A DNA stretch of 64,000 nt from Prostheceraeus crozeri. Taxonomy: Eukaryota; Platyhelminthes; Polycladida; Euryleptidae. How positions within the stretch are numbered: the stretch's first letter is position 1; each line of letters begins with the position of its first letter. The translations under genes were made by a program, and so were the position numbers. Below the pieces are notes generated by a model, which was given only the letters and a program-made list of their open reading frames with translations, searched no databases and was not told where the DNA came from. Positions 11,161-24,067 of this stretch are shown here, piece by piece. Where the stretch lies: assembly GCA_907163375.1 (NCBI GenBank), contig CAJQUW010009190.1, positions 38,371-102,370 of the forward strand, written 5' to 3'.

Positions 11161-12240
11161 ATACAATGATTTGTTCAAGTAGCCACTCTTTCATTTGATC
11201 AATCGCTGCTTTTCTATAAATCTGTATTGATTATTATATACTGTACACATTATTAAAATACCTTCAAAAATCTTTCATACATTATACATCTCAAAATGCA
11301 TCAATTTCTATCTCTATAATTCATTTACAAATATAATTGCATAATAAATCATAGGAGCAATTTAGTATTTCAACTCCACTCAATTGCCTCAAGCTGCCCT
11401 CAACAATATTATCATATGATTGCTTTAATCAATGCACAAAACTTATTTTGTAAGCGATAATTAAGTAAAGCAATGAACACCAGATAATTAATCAATAATT
11501 AATTGATTGCGCATTCATTAGATGATTGGTCAGTCATATTTAATTTAATTACAATTACATATACTGATATAGACTTAAATCAATTGACCGATCAAATGCA
11601 GAAATTTGATCTATCAGAAGTGATCTAGAGCAACCAAATGTGACAAACCCATTCAAATATATACATGCAGATATTGAGCACAACCTAATGCGGCAAGATT
11701 CAACAAATGTGGCAATGTAAAAATCAATTTGAGAGCATCAAATAATCTACACCAAAATTTTCAAATGAAATGCAATTGTAGTTACATAATATAGTTAATG
11801 TTTTCTAAGATAATTTTAGAAAAACTTTGCGCTTTCATCAGTTATTTTATTTCAAATTGTAAGTGAAAAGAGAACTGATCGGAATCTCGATACTAAGGCT
11901 GAATTAAGTTGTATTTTTTCACTGACTGGTATCTCCGAGAAAACGGATTAGTGATGAATTAATGATAAATACATTTTATATGTTTCAAATCTAATTTGAT
12001 TAATGGATAGAATCTGTGAGATTCAACTGTCCAATTTGGATGACCTTCTGTCATATACTTGATACCAGCAAAAATAATGCATTTTCAGATCTGAAACTTC
12101 TATATTCGAACATAAAAGAAATTTATCCTCGTTAAACAACTTCGCACGAAGATGTCATGAAGCATCAAACACCTCGGTAAGTAACGAAAAAGATGGATAA
12201 AATAATCTGTTACATCAGCAACAGTTACTGCGGAAACAGA
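11161..12240. other. AT-rich, no recognisable feature
   Basis: About 1.1 kb of AT-rich sequence with short direct echoes such as TTAATTAATTGATT but no reading frame, repeat partner or RNA gene that I can see. Confidence 0.5.
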
Positions 12241-12244
12241 CTGC

Positions 12245-13160
12245 TCAGCTATTTGAATAAGCATGGCAATCCGTTCCGCATGATTGATTGTCAAAGTCTG
12301 TTGACGAACTGCAGCCAGTTGTCATTTTATCGATGACTTCCATTGACTGAAGCAATTTTCGACGATGTTTGAAAGTGGCCTGTATTGAGTTTGGCAATGT
12401 GAGACTCATTTGGTGGCAATCTTGCTTCTCCAGCTTTTCGTGCGCACTTGCGTTGTCAAAAATAAAGCATACGGATGGAGCATGAGGAGGAAATGGGATG
12501 TGTTCAATGAAATCAATGAATCGTTCACTAATCTTCCCTCCTCCTTCAAGTCTTCCCTCCTCCTCCTGCAAAAGTCATTGTCAAGTTCTCTAAGTACTTG
12601 CCATTTATTACACGATATGCTCGCTCTCCTACCCGCAAACGACCTCTAGTACGCCTTGACCAAAGGTTTTTACCTGCCTCCTCGATGAATATGAGCTCCC
12701 TGTTGACACCTTCTTCCATCATCCAACGAGCAATTTCTCTGCTTCTCTCTTTCGTTGTTTGAGAATTTCTCTCTACTGGAGAGTCTTCAACTTTGTGATT
12801 GAGACCAACTGTCAAATTAAAGTTCATGGCTGTGTCGTTCGTGACAAACTAGGTTGGTCAGGTAAACAAGCGTGCAGCTCATAGATGATCAAATGTAAAC
12901 TCTGGGTGATTGTTCACGATGTTCACCGCTGTCTCGGTAAGGATTTGGTTTACCTTTCTTCTGTTCGCTCTCATACTTCCTCTCAGAGCTGCTACCTCAC
13001 CGTTTCTCTTGAGAGCTCTACTGACTACTGCCCATGCGGATGACCGCCTTATGCCCAATTGTCGAGCAAGTTCTACGTAATCTTCACCTCGATTGAAGGC
13101 ATCAAATCATCATTGTTTGCCAGTTGCAGTACTTTTGCAGAAGGCATGACTGCCACAATG
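12245..13160 (-). pseudogene. IS630/Tc1/mariner-superfamily transposase
   Basis: The minus strand starts near 13147 and has a helix-turn-helix with DYVELARQLGIRRSSAW and SRALKRNGEV. The catalytic core follows: LIFIEEAGKNLWSRRTRGR then VGERAYRVINGK. The usual first catalytic Asp in the FIDEAG motif reads Glu here. The next frame (12571-12245) has FIFDNASAHEK with the second catalytic Asp. The third catalytic site should follow an L-P-x-Y-S-P-x-L-N motif, which is not preserved (LPNSIQATFKH). There is at least one stop between the HTH and the core and one frameshift at 12550-12570. No clear terminal repeats were found. This is an old relic. Confidence 0.75.
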
Positions 13161-13384
13161 TGAGATGGTTAAGCTTCAATATTTTGTTTATCGGCTACAA
13201 TGTGAAAAACTAGAATTCATTCAAGCATCCAGCGAGGGAATGCGGCCTGTTTGCCAGGAGCAGGGAAATATGACATTTTACGAACTTTTTATTACTTATA
13301 GTGTTCTACCTTCCTCAAGACGATTTTTTCGTGAAATAAAAAAAGTTTCGGATAATGCTTGAAAAAGCATGACAAATGCATAAA

Positions 13385-14003
13385 CTTCTGGTAGCATGAA
13401 TGAATCATAGAAGGCACCATAAAGTTACATACAATCTCATTTCCAGCATAATACTGCAGCTCTTCACATTTTTACCAGTACATTTAAAAAGTGGTTCTTG
13501 CAAGAACAATCTATGAATCTATGAATTGAATGTATTGAGACATCATTGCAGTTCCTCGCACTAGTGCAAGAAATGTATATCATCGCATAGCTTGCAGTGC
13601 ATGCACCACAATTGAACAAACTGTCTGCGATGCTTGAAACACGAGACTCAGGATCTCAATTCCATCTTAAAGCACGATCAGCTATGCGGTATTATGCCGT
13701 ATTTCCTGCATGATATTGTGCTCTTGCACTAGGAGTGCGAGGATCTGCAGTGATATCTCATTAAATTCGATGCATAGATTGTCCGTGCAAGAACCACTGT
13801 TTAAATGCACTGATATAAATGCAAAGAACTGCAATGTCATGCAGGATGCACAGTATAATAGCACATTGCTTATTGTGCTTCCGCCTGCATTTGAACTCAC
13901 TGTCTAGGTTACTTAAAGCCGTCGACGATTCGGGTCTCGTGTTTCAAGCAATATACATAGACAGTTCGTTCAATTACGGTGGATGCACTGCAAGGCATGT
14001 GGT
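13385..14003. repeat. Complex foldback element
   Basis: Two nested sets of imperfect inverted repeats. 13435-13590 pairs with 13700-13860: both contain GTGGTTCTTGCA/TGCAAGAACCAC and a GCACTAG/CTAGTGC core. 13590-13655 pairs with 13928-14000, sharing GCTTGAAACACGAGAC with CTGTC and TGCAGTGCAT. The reading frames inside are mirror translations and not genes. It is probably a non-autonomous foldback element made by two inversions or nested copies. Confidence 0.7.
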
Positions 14004-14169
14004 AAGACTTTTTCGGACAACAATGAAGGACATTTTCAGGCGCTTGTGTTCATAATGTTGACTGCTGCTGTTGAAGTGACCTATCGTCATTTTTTTTCTG
14101 TACAGTTCATGTTTGATGCAATGCACTGCTATGATAAACTTATTCTTGTAGAATATTTAAATTTATAGC

Positions 14170-15004
14170 ATTGAAAAAGTTGTGCTTTTATCACTGCTGT
14201 TTCAATATTCATGCTTTTCATAACTAAACAACCCTTTTATGAAATGTAAGCACCATTTGATCAAAACAGCAAGCTACTGCTATAAGAAGAATTGAATAGT
14301 GTAATATATTTTGAATAATTACATTGAGTTTCCGAAATTCACTTGAAAGTTGCAAAATTGATGTCCATGATGAAAACAAATGAAATTATAGGTCAGTAAA
14401 TGCCACAAAAATGATTCGATCCTGTGCGCATGACGTTCCTGGAGGCCCCGTGTATTGTGCAACATTTATTATATTGTTTCTGGCATAACTACCATCGTTT
14501 TCCGAGTTTTTTTGATCTGCGGGTTCGTTGCAGCTGATCTATTTCTCTGAAGCATCAGTGTTTGACTTTGGGCCTTATTTTGGTCACAATTTATTTCTTT
14601 TCTGCTCCGTCACAGTGATGGTAATTCACCTCGGATTTCATCATTGTTGACTGGCCAGTGTGTCATTGGAATTCCCTGTGGTTCGATGGTCAATAATAGA
14701 AGTGTGAATTCGTCTGTTATTTGTTTCGGCGGTATTCATCGTTTCTTAGTCTCATTGTTCTGCGTCATCATCGTCATTTATCTGCTCTCTTCTTTGACTG
14801 TTGGTGTGTGTGTGTGTATTAGGCGGTATTGTCGGTTATCAATAAATCAGCTGTTATCAAACCATCAGTCAAACGCCCCTATCCCGTGAATCGTGAGATA
14901 TCGATTTTTGGTCACGTGAGTGTGTTTCGTCAGCCTTTGTAAGCTACCTTACGTCATGACATTCCGAACAACACATGCAGTTCACAAGGTTCAGTTACAA
15001 TTAG
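14170..15004. other. No recognisable feature
   Basis: Only a short (GT)n tract near 14806-14818 and unremarkable sequence. The 81-residue frame at 14644-14889 is hydrophobic but resembles nothing I know. Confidence 0.45.
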
Positions 15005-15587
15005 GCCGCTGTCACACAGGAAAAGGCGTCTTGCATCTTTCATTTGGGATTTCCCTTTAATTGCATCTAGAAAGGAATACAACCTATCACACACAAAAAG
15101 TCATCAGCCATAAGACATCTTCTATCTTCCCGTCACGCTGTCACACAGAAAAAGTCATAAGACGTCGTCCATCGGACATAAGGCATGAAATTATGCGGCT
15201 GATCAAGTCCATCATCCACCACGTATCAGCCGCGAGACTGTTCTAAAAATAGAACAACGTGAAGTGACGTCAGAGGAAAGATTTAGGAAGCTGTCATTTA
15301 CGAAGAGAAGCAATCAGAAAACAACCTTTGTTCACAATGTCTAGCGAGAACGAGGATCAAGACAGTAGTCACAGCAACGGTAAATAGTGAAAAATAGCGC
15401 TGACTGTATCGGAAATGGATTTCTCTACTGTGACTGCGGTAGGTGGATGATGGAAGATGAACGATGGAAGGCGGAAGATGGCAGATGAAAATCGTCTCAT
15501 CATGCCTTATGGAAGACGCCTTGAAGAATGTACAAAGAGGCAAGTGACATGGAAGACGGAAGACTCCTTTTCCTGTGTGACAGCGGC
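15005..15587. mobile_element. MITE with GCCGCTGTCACACAGG ends
   Basis: A 583-bp non-coding element whose ends mirror each other: the left begins GCCGCTGTCACACAGGAAAA and the right reverse complement is the same over that span. An internal copy of CTGTCACACAGAAAAAG at about 15139 adds a subterminal repeat, and a GGAAGATGG-rich stretch fills the right half. The end sequence is like those of PIF/Harbinger-type MITEs. Flanking trinucleotides are TTA and TTT, so the target duplication is not exact. Confidence 0.7.
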
Positions 15588-15599
15588 TTTGCTGATCTG

Positions 15600-16165
15600 C
15601 ATGACTTGATGGCAGAATTCGACAAACGAATAAGGGTGCGCTTTAATGAAATATCCAATAAAATAACATTCATCGAGGCTCAGTGGAGAAGGTTCAATCA
15701 GAACAAATTCGCGCGTCTTTAGAGATGGGAAACATCAAAGACATTATTGTACAATAGCAAAAGCAAATAGAAAAATTTGAAGTAGAGAAGCGAGAACTGA
15801 GCTTCATTATTACTGCAATATCCGAAGATGAAATTAAGGTGGATGATGAATCACTATCTACTGACAGTAAAAACGTGAAAATCTGTATGGATGGACTACG
15901 ACAACCTTTCTTTGATTGAATGTGTTCGTCTTGGACATTTTAACTGAAAACGAAGTCGACCGGTCAAGATCAAACTTAATCGCGTTTAAACAGGAAATAA
16001 TTTATTGAAATTGCAGAGACGGTTGAGGCAGAATTATGACGTAAAACTCTTTCGGTGCCATTTATAAAAAGCCTGACCGTTCTCCTTTAGCACGTAAAGA
16101 AGATAAACGTTTGCGCGAAAAGTTAAAAGAGTTGCGATCAATAGCCTCGAATGCTGACAAAATAT
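15600..16165 (+). pseudogene. LINE ORF1-like remnant
   Basis: Broken plus-strand frames keep the order seen in the RRM-type ORF1 of CR1/L2-like LINEs. A coiled-coil-like start (FDKRIRVRFNEISNKITFIE) is followed by LIECVRLGHFN, then RSRPVKIKLNRV, and then PDRSPLARKEDKRLREKL. Several stops and frameshifts interrupt it and it ends where a GC-rich element begins at 16169. ORF1 is an RNA-binding chaperone in these elements. The identification rests on motif spacing and is tentative. Confidence 0.45.
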
Positions 16166-16168
16166 ACA

Positions 16169-16305
16169 CAGGGGTGGCGCTACGGGGGGTCCTGGGGGGC
16201 ACATGCCCCCCAAGAAAATTATTGGACCCCCCGTCGGCAGGGCCACTGTCGGCACCGGGATTAAATTTTGTCGGCAGTCGGCCTCCAGCACCTATATTTT
16301 AATAG
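16169..16305. mobile_element. GC-rich transposon end, CAGGGGTGGCGC
   Basis: An abrupt GC-rich island that begins CAGGGGTGGCGCTACGGGGG and contains a GGGGGGCACATGCCCCCC palindrome at 16195-16212. CAGGGGTGGC starts are common for hAT-type and related MITEs. I do not see a matching right end, so it is a fragment or a diverged copy. It interrupts the LINE remnant. Confidence 0.45.
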
Positions 16306-16867
16306 GTAATTTAAAATTAATATTTTAATGTTACATTACAATAATAGAGAGTAGTTACGAATCGTTGCATTAGATACTGACTTGGATTGCTAGCCAAGTC
16401 AGCAACATTTACTACAAGCATTTTTGTTTACAACGTTATCTCTTTATCCTGTTGAGCGGTAGCAAGGATGTAGGGAAGAGATTTTCTCTGTGTCGATTTT
16501 TTGGTTATTTGATTATTGTTGACACGTGAACAGCTATAATAAATAGGTCATTAAACACAAGATAAAAGTTTGTTATCGTCTTGTTAAGGTTCGGTATCAC
16601 GTTTCTGAGATCTTATTCTGAGACATAGCTTTAATGAATAATTAGAACAGCTGACAATATGAAGGAGCAATTGTCATTTTTGATGATTTTGCCGTGTTCA
16701 GAATATGCGAGCGTATTTTATCTAATAGATTTGCTACTTATTAACATGTAGCATTATAACTGATTTCTCAGTGGATTTTTTTGAATGATGAGGATGAGAT
16801 CAGATAATAGATAAGCGATTTTTTACTAGAGATTTCCACCTGCTAATACAATCAATCATCTTGAGCA
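16306..16867. other. No recognisable feature
   Basis: Only unremarkable AT-rich sequence; no gene or repeat seen. Confidence 0.4.
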
Positions 16868-17115
16868 TAGAAATTGACAACAATAAAACCTCTAGAATGG
16901 AAATGAAGCTTCATGCAATGCACAATAGCGGCACCTAAATCGTACGCATTTTCACTTAGATGCACCTGCTAACGGCTGTATCATTGGGTTAGAATCAGTC
17001 ACATGAGTAAATCGAAGCTTTTAATTGGTTCTTCATGCCCCAATTTAGTTCCCTCGGATGTGCCGCGACCTTGAGTCAATTTCCATTCTGGCGAACTTCA
17101 GATAAACAGTTTATT
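16868..17115 (+). repeat. Dispersed repeat, copy 1
   Basis: About 250 bp that reappears in reverse complement at 34862-35100 with scattered differences; conserved stretches include CCTCTAGAATGGAAAT and CTTAGATGCACCTGC. There is no coding potential and no terminal repeat visible, so it is an unclassified interspersed repeat. Confidence 0.75.
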
Positions 17116-19470
17116 TCTATGATCTTGAAAGACAATGAGCTAATTCAGATTTCGGTAGTGCATGGTGTGATCGATCAAATTTTGCGCGGGCGTAGCGAGC
17201 GTGCGTAGATCATATCGCGCGATGATCTTGCTATTTTACCAATGAGATGGTCCAAATATGCTACAGTCATGTGATTTGCTTTCATTTGGATGTTTAAAGT
17301 AAAACGAAACGCCACATCTGCACCATTTCTGAAGTCGCACGACTGATTCAACAGTTAATAGAACGCTTGTTGTTCGCGTTGTCGAATAGTTCAGACGGTC
17401 GATCTGCTAAACAGAGTGTCAAATTATGAATTGATACTTTACTTTCAAAGTCAGTGGTACAGTAAGGTATGGAGTAACCTCCTCAGCGACTCTATTGCCT
17501 GGTCGCTGCGTCGTTTCTGGAAGCAGTTCCGACTAACTTCGACGTGTCGACCCTCGCTACTGGGACATCATCCCAGGTGGTTGACTTTGGCGAGAATGTG
17601 GAATTTTTCCGCTGAGTGAAGCAGTCGAAGGAAAAAATGAAGGCATATATGTACCACTGACTTGGCCATGAGAAGTAGGGACACCCCAGTGACGGCTGGC
17701 CACCACTTGCAGCATGTTTTAATAGAAATTAAGATTTCCTCCCCTACTTCGTTTGAAAGACCTGTCTGGGTGTAGTGTCGAAAGCAACAACTTTGACAAT
17801 CTGAGAGGGACCGGCCTGAGAGTGGAGAAAGAACTTTAAAATTGCAATCGATTCGCCAGCAGCTTCAAACATGAGATCTTGGCAAGTCTCATCTTGGAAG
17901 TAGTTAAGATAGGCTTTAATAATTACAAATATACTTTGAAAGTACTCAAGAAAAATTTGCATCTTCTTAACTGAAAATCCCTTTTACTATTGCGAAATAC
18001 AGAAGTCACATACAATGACATATACATGCAGTGTAACCTACAGTATGGGTAGTCATATAACCGTAGCATCTGTGTAGGCAAATAGTCTGCATCTCATGCA
18101 GTCAAATGGTCAGTCATACAAAATGCTTTGTAGTTAAGCGCAAGGTTGTAGTTCCTAAGTGATAGTCATAATAATGCAGTATACATAATTTGCATGCAAT
18201 TGGACATAAATGCACATTTAGTATGCCAAATTTAACTTGTTATATAATCGAAATATTTCTAATTCAATTTGTAAGAGTCTAGATAATAAGGTTAAACTTT
18301 CTCGGGGTTCAACTTAGCCAGGCCAAGGAGTTATGAAACAAATCAAGCAGATGAGCTTTGTGATGCTTGTGGTCTAGAAAAAAACAAGCTCAAGAAAAAG
18401 AATTAGAAAACAATCGAAATGCTTAAAACACATTGTAACTATATCCTCGCTAGGATCCTCTTCCATTAATGATTTCCGCACACAAGTATTTTATCCGATA
18501 ATTGATCTTTGCATGAACGAGTTGAACCGATGATTTAACGAGGAAAATAAGGTTATCATGAAAGATAGATCGTCACAGACCCCTGGAAGCAAAGATTTTT
18601 TAAAGTAGGATATCATCCGACCCTTCGGAGAAATTTACAATGCTCAACAAGACTATCTTGATATTGAGGTAAAAAGTATGATGCGATTACTATCAAGAAA
18701 AAAGGACGTCATTGATCATTGTCCTTACTGTTATTTTCTCTGTTTATGTATAAAATAGTATCACGAATACCAATTACTTTTGTAGACCTATCTCATTTCA
18801 GTTTTTGCTCGTATCTTTTGTAAATGTAGGCCCAATACTGATTTAAGCGAAGTTATAACTTGCAAGCTCTATCAATTTGCTTTTGTACATAAATGATATT
18901 GTTTCTTGAAAATCGTGTCCTAACACGGTAGCTAAAGTACATGTACATCCCATGTCTTTCGAAGTTTTATGACATGTGCATGCGTCAGTTCCTTGTCCTC
19001 ACCATTTGTACATAAAAAATTCTAATGTTTTCTCTATATACCTTTTTCTCAAATTAAATTTGGAAAGCAAATGCATAAAGTTCCTACATACAAGTAGGCT
19101 CTGATTATTTGAGTTGCATGCATGCATTAACATTAAATCGATTGACATAGTTCATAGCTTTTATGGTGTAGTAGAGAACTCCTAGAAAATAGAGTGTATG
19201 ATGAAGGTCATCATCACGCACGCTACATGAGTAAAAGCATCCTCGTATTTATACAACACATAGCGTTTAGCAAGCGAAGGTGCTTTCAGTTGATAGCTAC
19301 TTATTTACGAATTTTAATTGTTCCCGCAAGAAGAAATTTAACAAACCGGTACAAAACTTGCTACCTGCTCTTATGCAACATACACGAGGTAAGCCAATCT
19401 GTTTCAAAAGTCTCGAAGTTAACATAAATGCGTTACGTAGGATTTTGAAAGAAAATCATAGATATACTCG
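17116..19470. other. No recognisable feature
   Basis: About 2.3 kb without a frame longer than 80 residues, no repeat partner in the window and no RNA gene that I can identify. It may be intergenic or intronic. Confidence 0.45.
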
Positions 19471-19473
19471 TTA

Positions 19474-19500
19474 TTAACCCATTTAAGGCCGCCTATGTAA
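19474..19500 (+). repeat. Candidate left end of the second piggyBac
   Basis: TTAA followed by CCCATTTAAGGCCGCC, about 830 bp upstream of the transposase start. A CGTAACGATTTCGTTACG palindrome at about 19611 could be its subterminal repeat. No matching right end was found downstream, so this is tentative. Confidence 0.3.
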
Positions 19501-20306
19501 ATATCGGCAAATTTTCTATAAAAATGGTGGTAAGTATTTCAGAATGTTACAATTAAGAATAATATATGATGACCAGTTCATTACAATAACCCTATCTTAG
19601 AAATTAAAGCCGTAACGATTTCGTTACGATGGCGTCATATGATGTCAAAATATACAAAAGCATGTTTTTTTTTCAAATGTAGCCTATGAATTGCTCGAAG
19701 CAATTCCTGCCGAAGTAATGAGTCATATCTTCAGCATGAAAGCTCTCCATCATATTTCAGAGGTATTTGTCGAAATTGTGAATTAGCAATTTAATCAAAG
19801 GCCTGCTTGATGCTACTTGTCGTTGCTGTTTGCTGTCAAGTCGTTATCGTTGAAATGAGAACAAGTTTTTATATTTCGAAATTCATGTCGAGAAATTGAT
19901 TCTCTTTCTGCATCAACTCCAAATTCATGGCAGAGTTGGAGACGCCTCGGTCATTCGCAATGTCCACGTAAATAAAGAACATCAAGAAATGAACGCATTT
20001 TAGATTGTTTAGTATTATGTAGGCCTAAACAATTCTTTTGTCACGGGTAGTCACTGGTTTCTGCCACTGAATTCGATAAGACCATCAGCATGTGTATCAA
20101 GCATCTCATAAAGATTCTTGCCTTGAAATGCATCCAGAGAATGTTTGTCCTATCTGCGAAGATGGAAATTACCGATATTTGCCATTATGTTGACTGCTTT
20201 TTCTGTTTACTGAAATGATCATTCAAATCATCTTTCGTTGCAATCATTGCAGCAGAAATGGGTTCTTCAGCTCTATGGTTGTCATCCAGGCTTGGATAAT
20301 GCCAGG

Positions 20307-22010
20307 ATGGATAATGTTAGTGAAAGCGACTCTGATGATTCAGATCGGTTTTCTGATATTGATGACTCCATCACCTGTTAATTTTACGTCATTCGCCAAA
20401 GCTGATTCTCCACCTATTCTCAGGGATCCCTTCGTGTCCTCCGCTTCCGGCTCCGCTCCCGTTTCTCGCCCGACTTCTGCTCAAATAACCAGTCCGTGGA
20501 GATCTGTCGAAGAGGCGAACGATAGTCGCTCGGAGCTCCCAACCTTTCTCGTTGCCCCAGGTCTTCGAACAGCATACGAAGAAACAATGCTGTCGAATAC
20601 AAGTGATGTTGACATTTGCAGAAGTGCTCTCAGTTTTTTTATTACGGATTAGTTAATCGAAACACTTGTGCAATTTACAAATATTCGTGCTTCGATCTAT
20701 CTTCAAACAGAAACTCTAATGGACTAATTGCTCTTTCGCCGAAATGAAGAAATTTATCGGTATCGTGCTGCTGATGGGCGTCGTGAGGAAGCCTCAACTC
20801 ACTGACTACTGGAGTACTAATGATTTAATTTGTACTCCCTTCCTTCACTCCGAATTTTCTCTTACACGAGATCATTTTCTCTTGATTTTACATTTTATTC
20901 GATTCTCAAATTATGAAAATTTCGGTGGCGAACAGAATTGTCTTCGTAAGATTCAGCCATTTGTTAACATGATTCGTTCGATTTGTAAGGATGTGTATAG
21001 GCCATCTCAGAATGTAACTGTGGACGAGTCTTTACTTTTACACAAAGGTCGGCTGTATTTTAAACAATACATACCGGCGAAGAGAAGGCGCTTCGGAATC
21101 AAAATTTATTTTTTATGCGAAAGTGACTCTGGTTTTACATTGAACGTTTCATTTCACACTGTAAAAGCAGATCATGATCAGTTTGCCTCCGCTTGTTGTA
21201 GTCTCAGTGCATCGGAGCGAATCGTTGTCTATCTTTGTGATGAACTATTGGATTTAGGATACACTGTTTGGTGTGATAATTGGTTCAACAGTGTCAGGTT
21301 GGCCAATTATTTATTATCAAGAAGAACGCTTTTAGTCGGCACTATTCGTCCGAACCGTGTTGTCCCGCCCATGCTTCAGGAGGCCGTGGTAAATGTAAGA
21401 GAGACAAAGTTTTTGCGCTCGGACGACTTGCTTCTATCGAAATTTTGTGATAGAAAGTCGTCTGGACAGAAAATTGTTTTTATGATTGATACAAAAAACA
21501 AAGCTTCTCCTTCCGATTGTCAGCGTGTTATAAAAGGTGGAAAGAGAATAATTTTTAGAAATAGTACTACCATGTCTGAGTAAAACAAATTTATGGGAGG
21601 AGTTGATCGTGCTGATCAAATTTTACACACTCGTACTTATGACGCAACTCGAAAAAATATACCGCTGGTTCCATAAAGTATGTATACATCTTATTCAACG
21701 AATGCGCCTCAATGCCCACATTGCTTATTCCATTTACGGGGGCAAGGAAAATATTCAAAACTTTTTAATGTCATGCGTTCGCCTCTTTCTGTGTGAAACA
21801 GGGGTAGGGAGGCAACCTCTTATACCTCGAAATGCATCGTGTGCTTCAAACTCGCATTTTCCATCTTAGTTTCAACCAAGAGGAAATAACATTCATCCGA
21901 CTAAAAGATGCCTGTGTGTTACTCACTTGGTAGGATTAAAAAAACTACCGTATTTTGTGATACCTGTCCAACAAATCCGGGACTTTGCATTACTGTTTTG
22001 GTAATAAGAC
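20307..22010 (+). pseudogene. piggyBac-like (PGBD4-type) transposase
   Basis: The likely start ATG at 20307 opens an acidic N-terminus (SESDSDDSDRFSDIDDS). The intact central frame 20744-21583 (279 aa) starts at MKKFIGIVLLMGVVRKPQL and carries VTVDESLLLHKGR (first Asp) and VWCDNWFNSVRLANYL (second Asp). A stop at 21581-21583 is followed in the next frame by FMGGVDRADQ (third Asp) and YDATRKN. Further on, a cysteine-rich end (IKKTTVFCDTCPTNPGLC) is still readable to about 22010. So all three catalytic Asp codons survive, but at least three frame breaks make it inactive. In the family the enzyme excises and inserts at TTAA. Confidence 0.85.
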
Positions 22011-24060
22011 AAGTAATAAGACAATTTAGCCTACTGTAGGCCTACACGGACATGTGCAAAACTTCGCCTTTAATCAAATTATGCTCCGCATACATTTTGT
22101 ATTGATGTAGGTCCGTTATATGCATGCACAGTTGCACATATCAAAAACACTAAACATCAACAAATTGAAAAATTAAATGATAGCTTGCTTGCGAAGAATT
22201 CCATAATTATAATCCAAACATTGAACACATACAAACGTAGATCACGACAACGCTACTTTATTTTACAAAATTCATCAAAATCATAGGAATTTTGTTTTGA
22301 TGAAAGTTCAATAAACAGATTTTTCTATTGCTTCCGAATAACATTTCATATCAATTTCTTGTTTGTTTTCAAGCACTCCTAACGATCTGAGATTTCACAC
22401 CAAAAGTTGTCAAAGTGTATCTGAATCAACTGAAAGTTGCCCTATTTCAACAACACTATTCAAATTCAATATTCAAATTCCTTGGTTGAATAGTGGATAT
22501 GATAAAGCATCCTCAGCGGTTCTGCATTTGTCTCTGTATAACTGCGTATGATTCCATGATTACAAGAATGATGGCAAAAACAGCTGCTGCCCAATTGCCC
22601 CGCATTCTCCATCCCGACAATGTTATTCAGCCCGCCAGGTTGAATAGTAGCCTCATGCTTGTAGCATTGAAGCTGATAGTACAGGCGTCGACACGGTTCC
22701 GATAATTAAAGAGTCTTGCGATAACGCACCTAATATAAGTGTTATTGTTGCTAAATGTTAGAGGAGACGTCCAAGAAACAAGAAGTGGAATCAAAACTAA
22801 CGCTGATTGACATCGTTGCTTACTACAATAGCTACTTTGGAATCAAACCGAATTACTAAGCCGTAAAACAGTTTACTACATCATAAAAATCGATGGAATC
22901 AATTCACAACTTTACACAGAAAATAAATAGGCATTCAGTGAATACTTTGAATACTATACACGCCACTGGAATTTATTCTTATTATGAAAATGTCTATGCA
23001 ATGAATTCTCTTACTTAACATTTTAATTTGAGCCTATAACCTACAGCCCTACATGTATATTCTCACTTTACAGTATGGCGACATTTTTTTGAGCACTCTG
23101 TACATATTATTTCTGTACAATTGGTATAATTTTTTTCCGCCATCCTTGCAGTTGACTGCTTCCTTGATAACATTTTAGAAGCGAGGGTGATAATGTTGTT
23201 GTCATCGACCACGTTTCCTTCATTCATACATTCTAACGTTTTGATCACTCATTTGTTACTTTGATATTACAATCGACAAACAACAGGAAACAGGTAAATT
23301 CATTAGAGGGAACCTGGTATACGACGTGGCTTATCGGTGTCGGAGCCGCCGATGAGGCGATATATGACTAGGACCGAAGGAAATAAGGAGATAAGAACGC
23401 CTCTGTCGTCAGCCCCTCAATACTGCCGCGGAGAACAGAATTTTAAGTACCGGTAATAGTTATTGCACTGGGAGCAACAGTCGAACGCGTAGCGCGAGAC
23501 TGGCTTCCAGTGAGATAACTAACTTATCGGCACTGCTTTTTGTGCACGGTGTCACACAAATCTTCCCTTTTTCTTGTGTGAGCCATGTGTGAGCACATGT
23601 GTAGCACATGTGCAGCACGCTTCAGACCGCTCTGGCATTGAAACACGGACTGGACATTTCTCTCGTGTAGTTGACAGAGACACGGGGAGATTCAAGAGAA
23701 GATGAGAAGTTAAATATGCAGTCAGAATTTCACTGAGTTGTCTCTTAGTGCTTTGCTTTTATTTTAGATGATCTCCACATGAGGACTAACCGTCAAACAT
23801 AAAACGTTATTGATTGTTCGTTTAAATCACTTCGATTTTATTGTAATTTCTAAGTGTGATTTTAGGAATGTTTTATGGAACGTGTTATGAGGAGCACGCG
23901 TCATACCGCTGTGGAACAGAAACCCGGAGTAATTATTTCTGTAATATGAGTGACAGCGGCATGTGATAATTAATTGGGAGTCTGCAGTCCGAGAATTGAG
24001 AGAAGATGATTCGAATCAAATACTTTTAGATTTTCATTAAAGTATCTAGTTTCCTTGCTT
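22011..24060. other. No recognisable feature
   Basis: Only short frames. A stretch at 23575-23625 has imperfect repeats of GAGCACATGT. No right end for the upstream piggyBac was found here. Confidence 0.4.
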
Positions 24061-24067
24061 TTCCATT

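Noticed and set aside
14644..14889. 81-codon hydrophobic frame
   Set aside because: No flanking splice sites, no homology, Cys/Val-rich part comes from a GT repeat.
23578..23625. Possible CRISPR-like or satellite array of GAGCACATGT
   Set aside because: Only a few imperfect units over 50 bases, no regular spacers; and the genome is eukaryotic.
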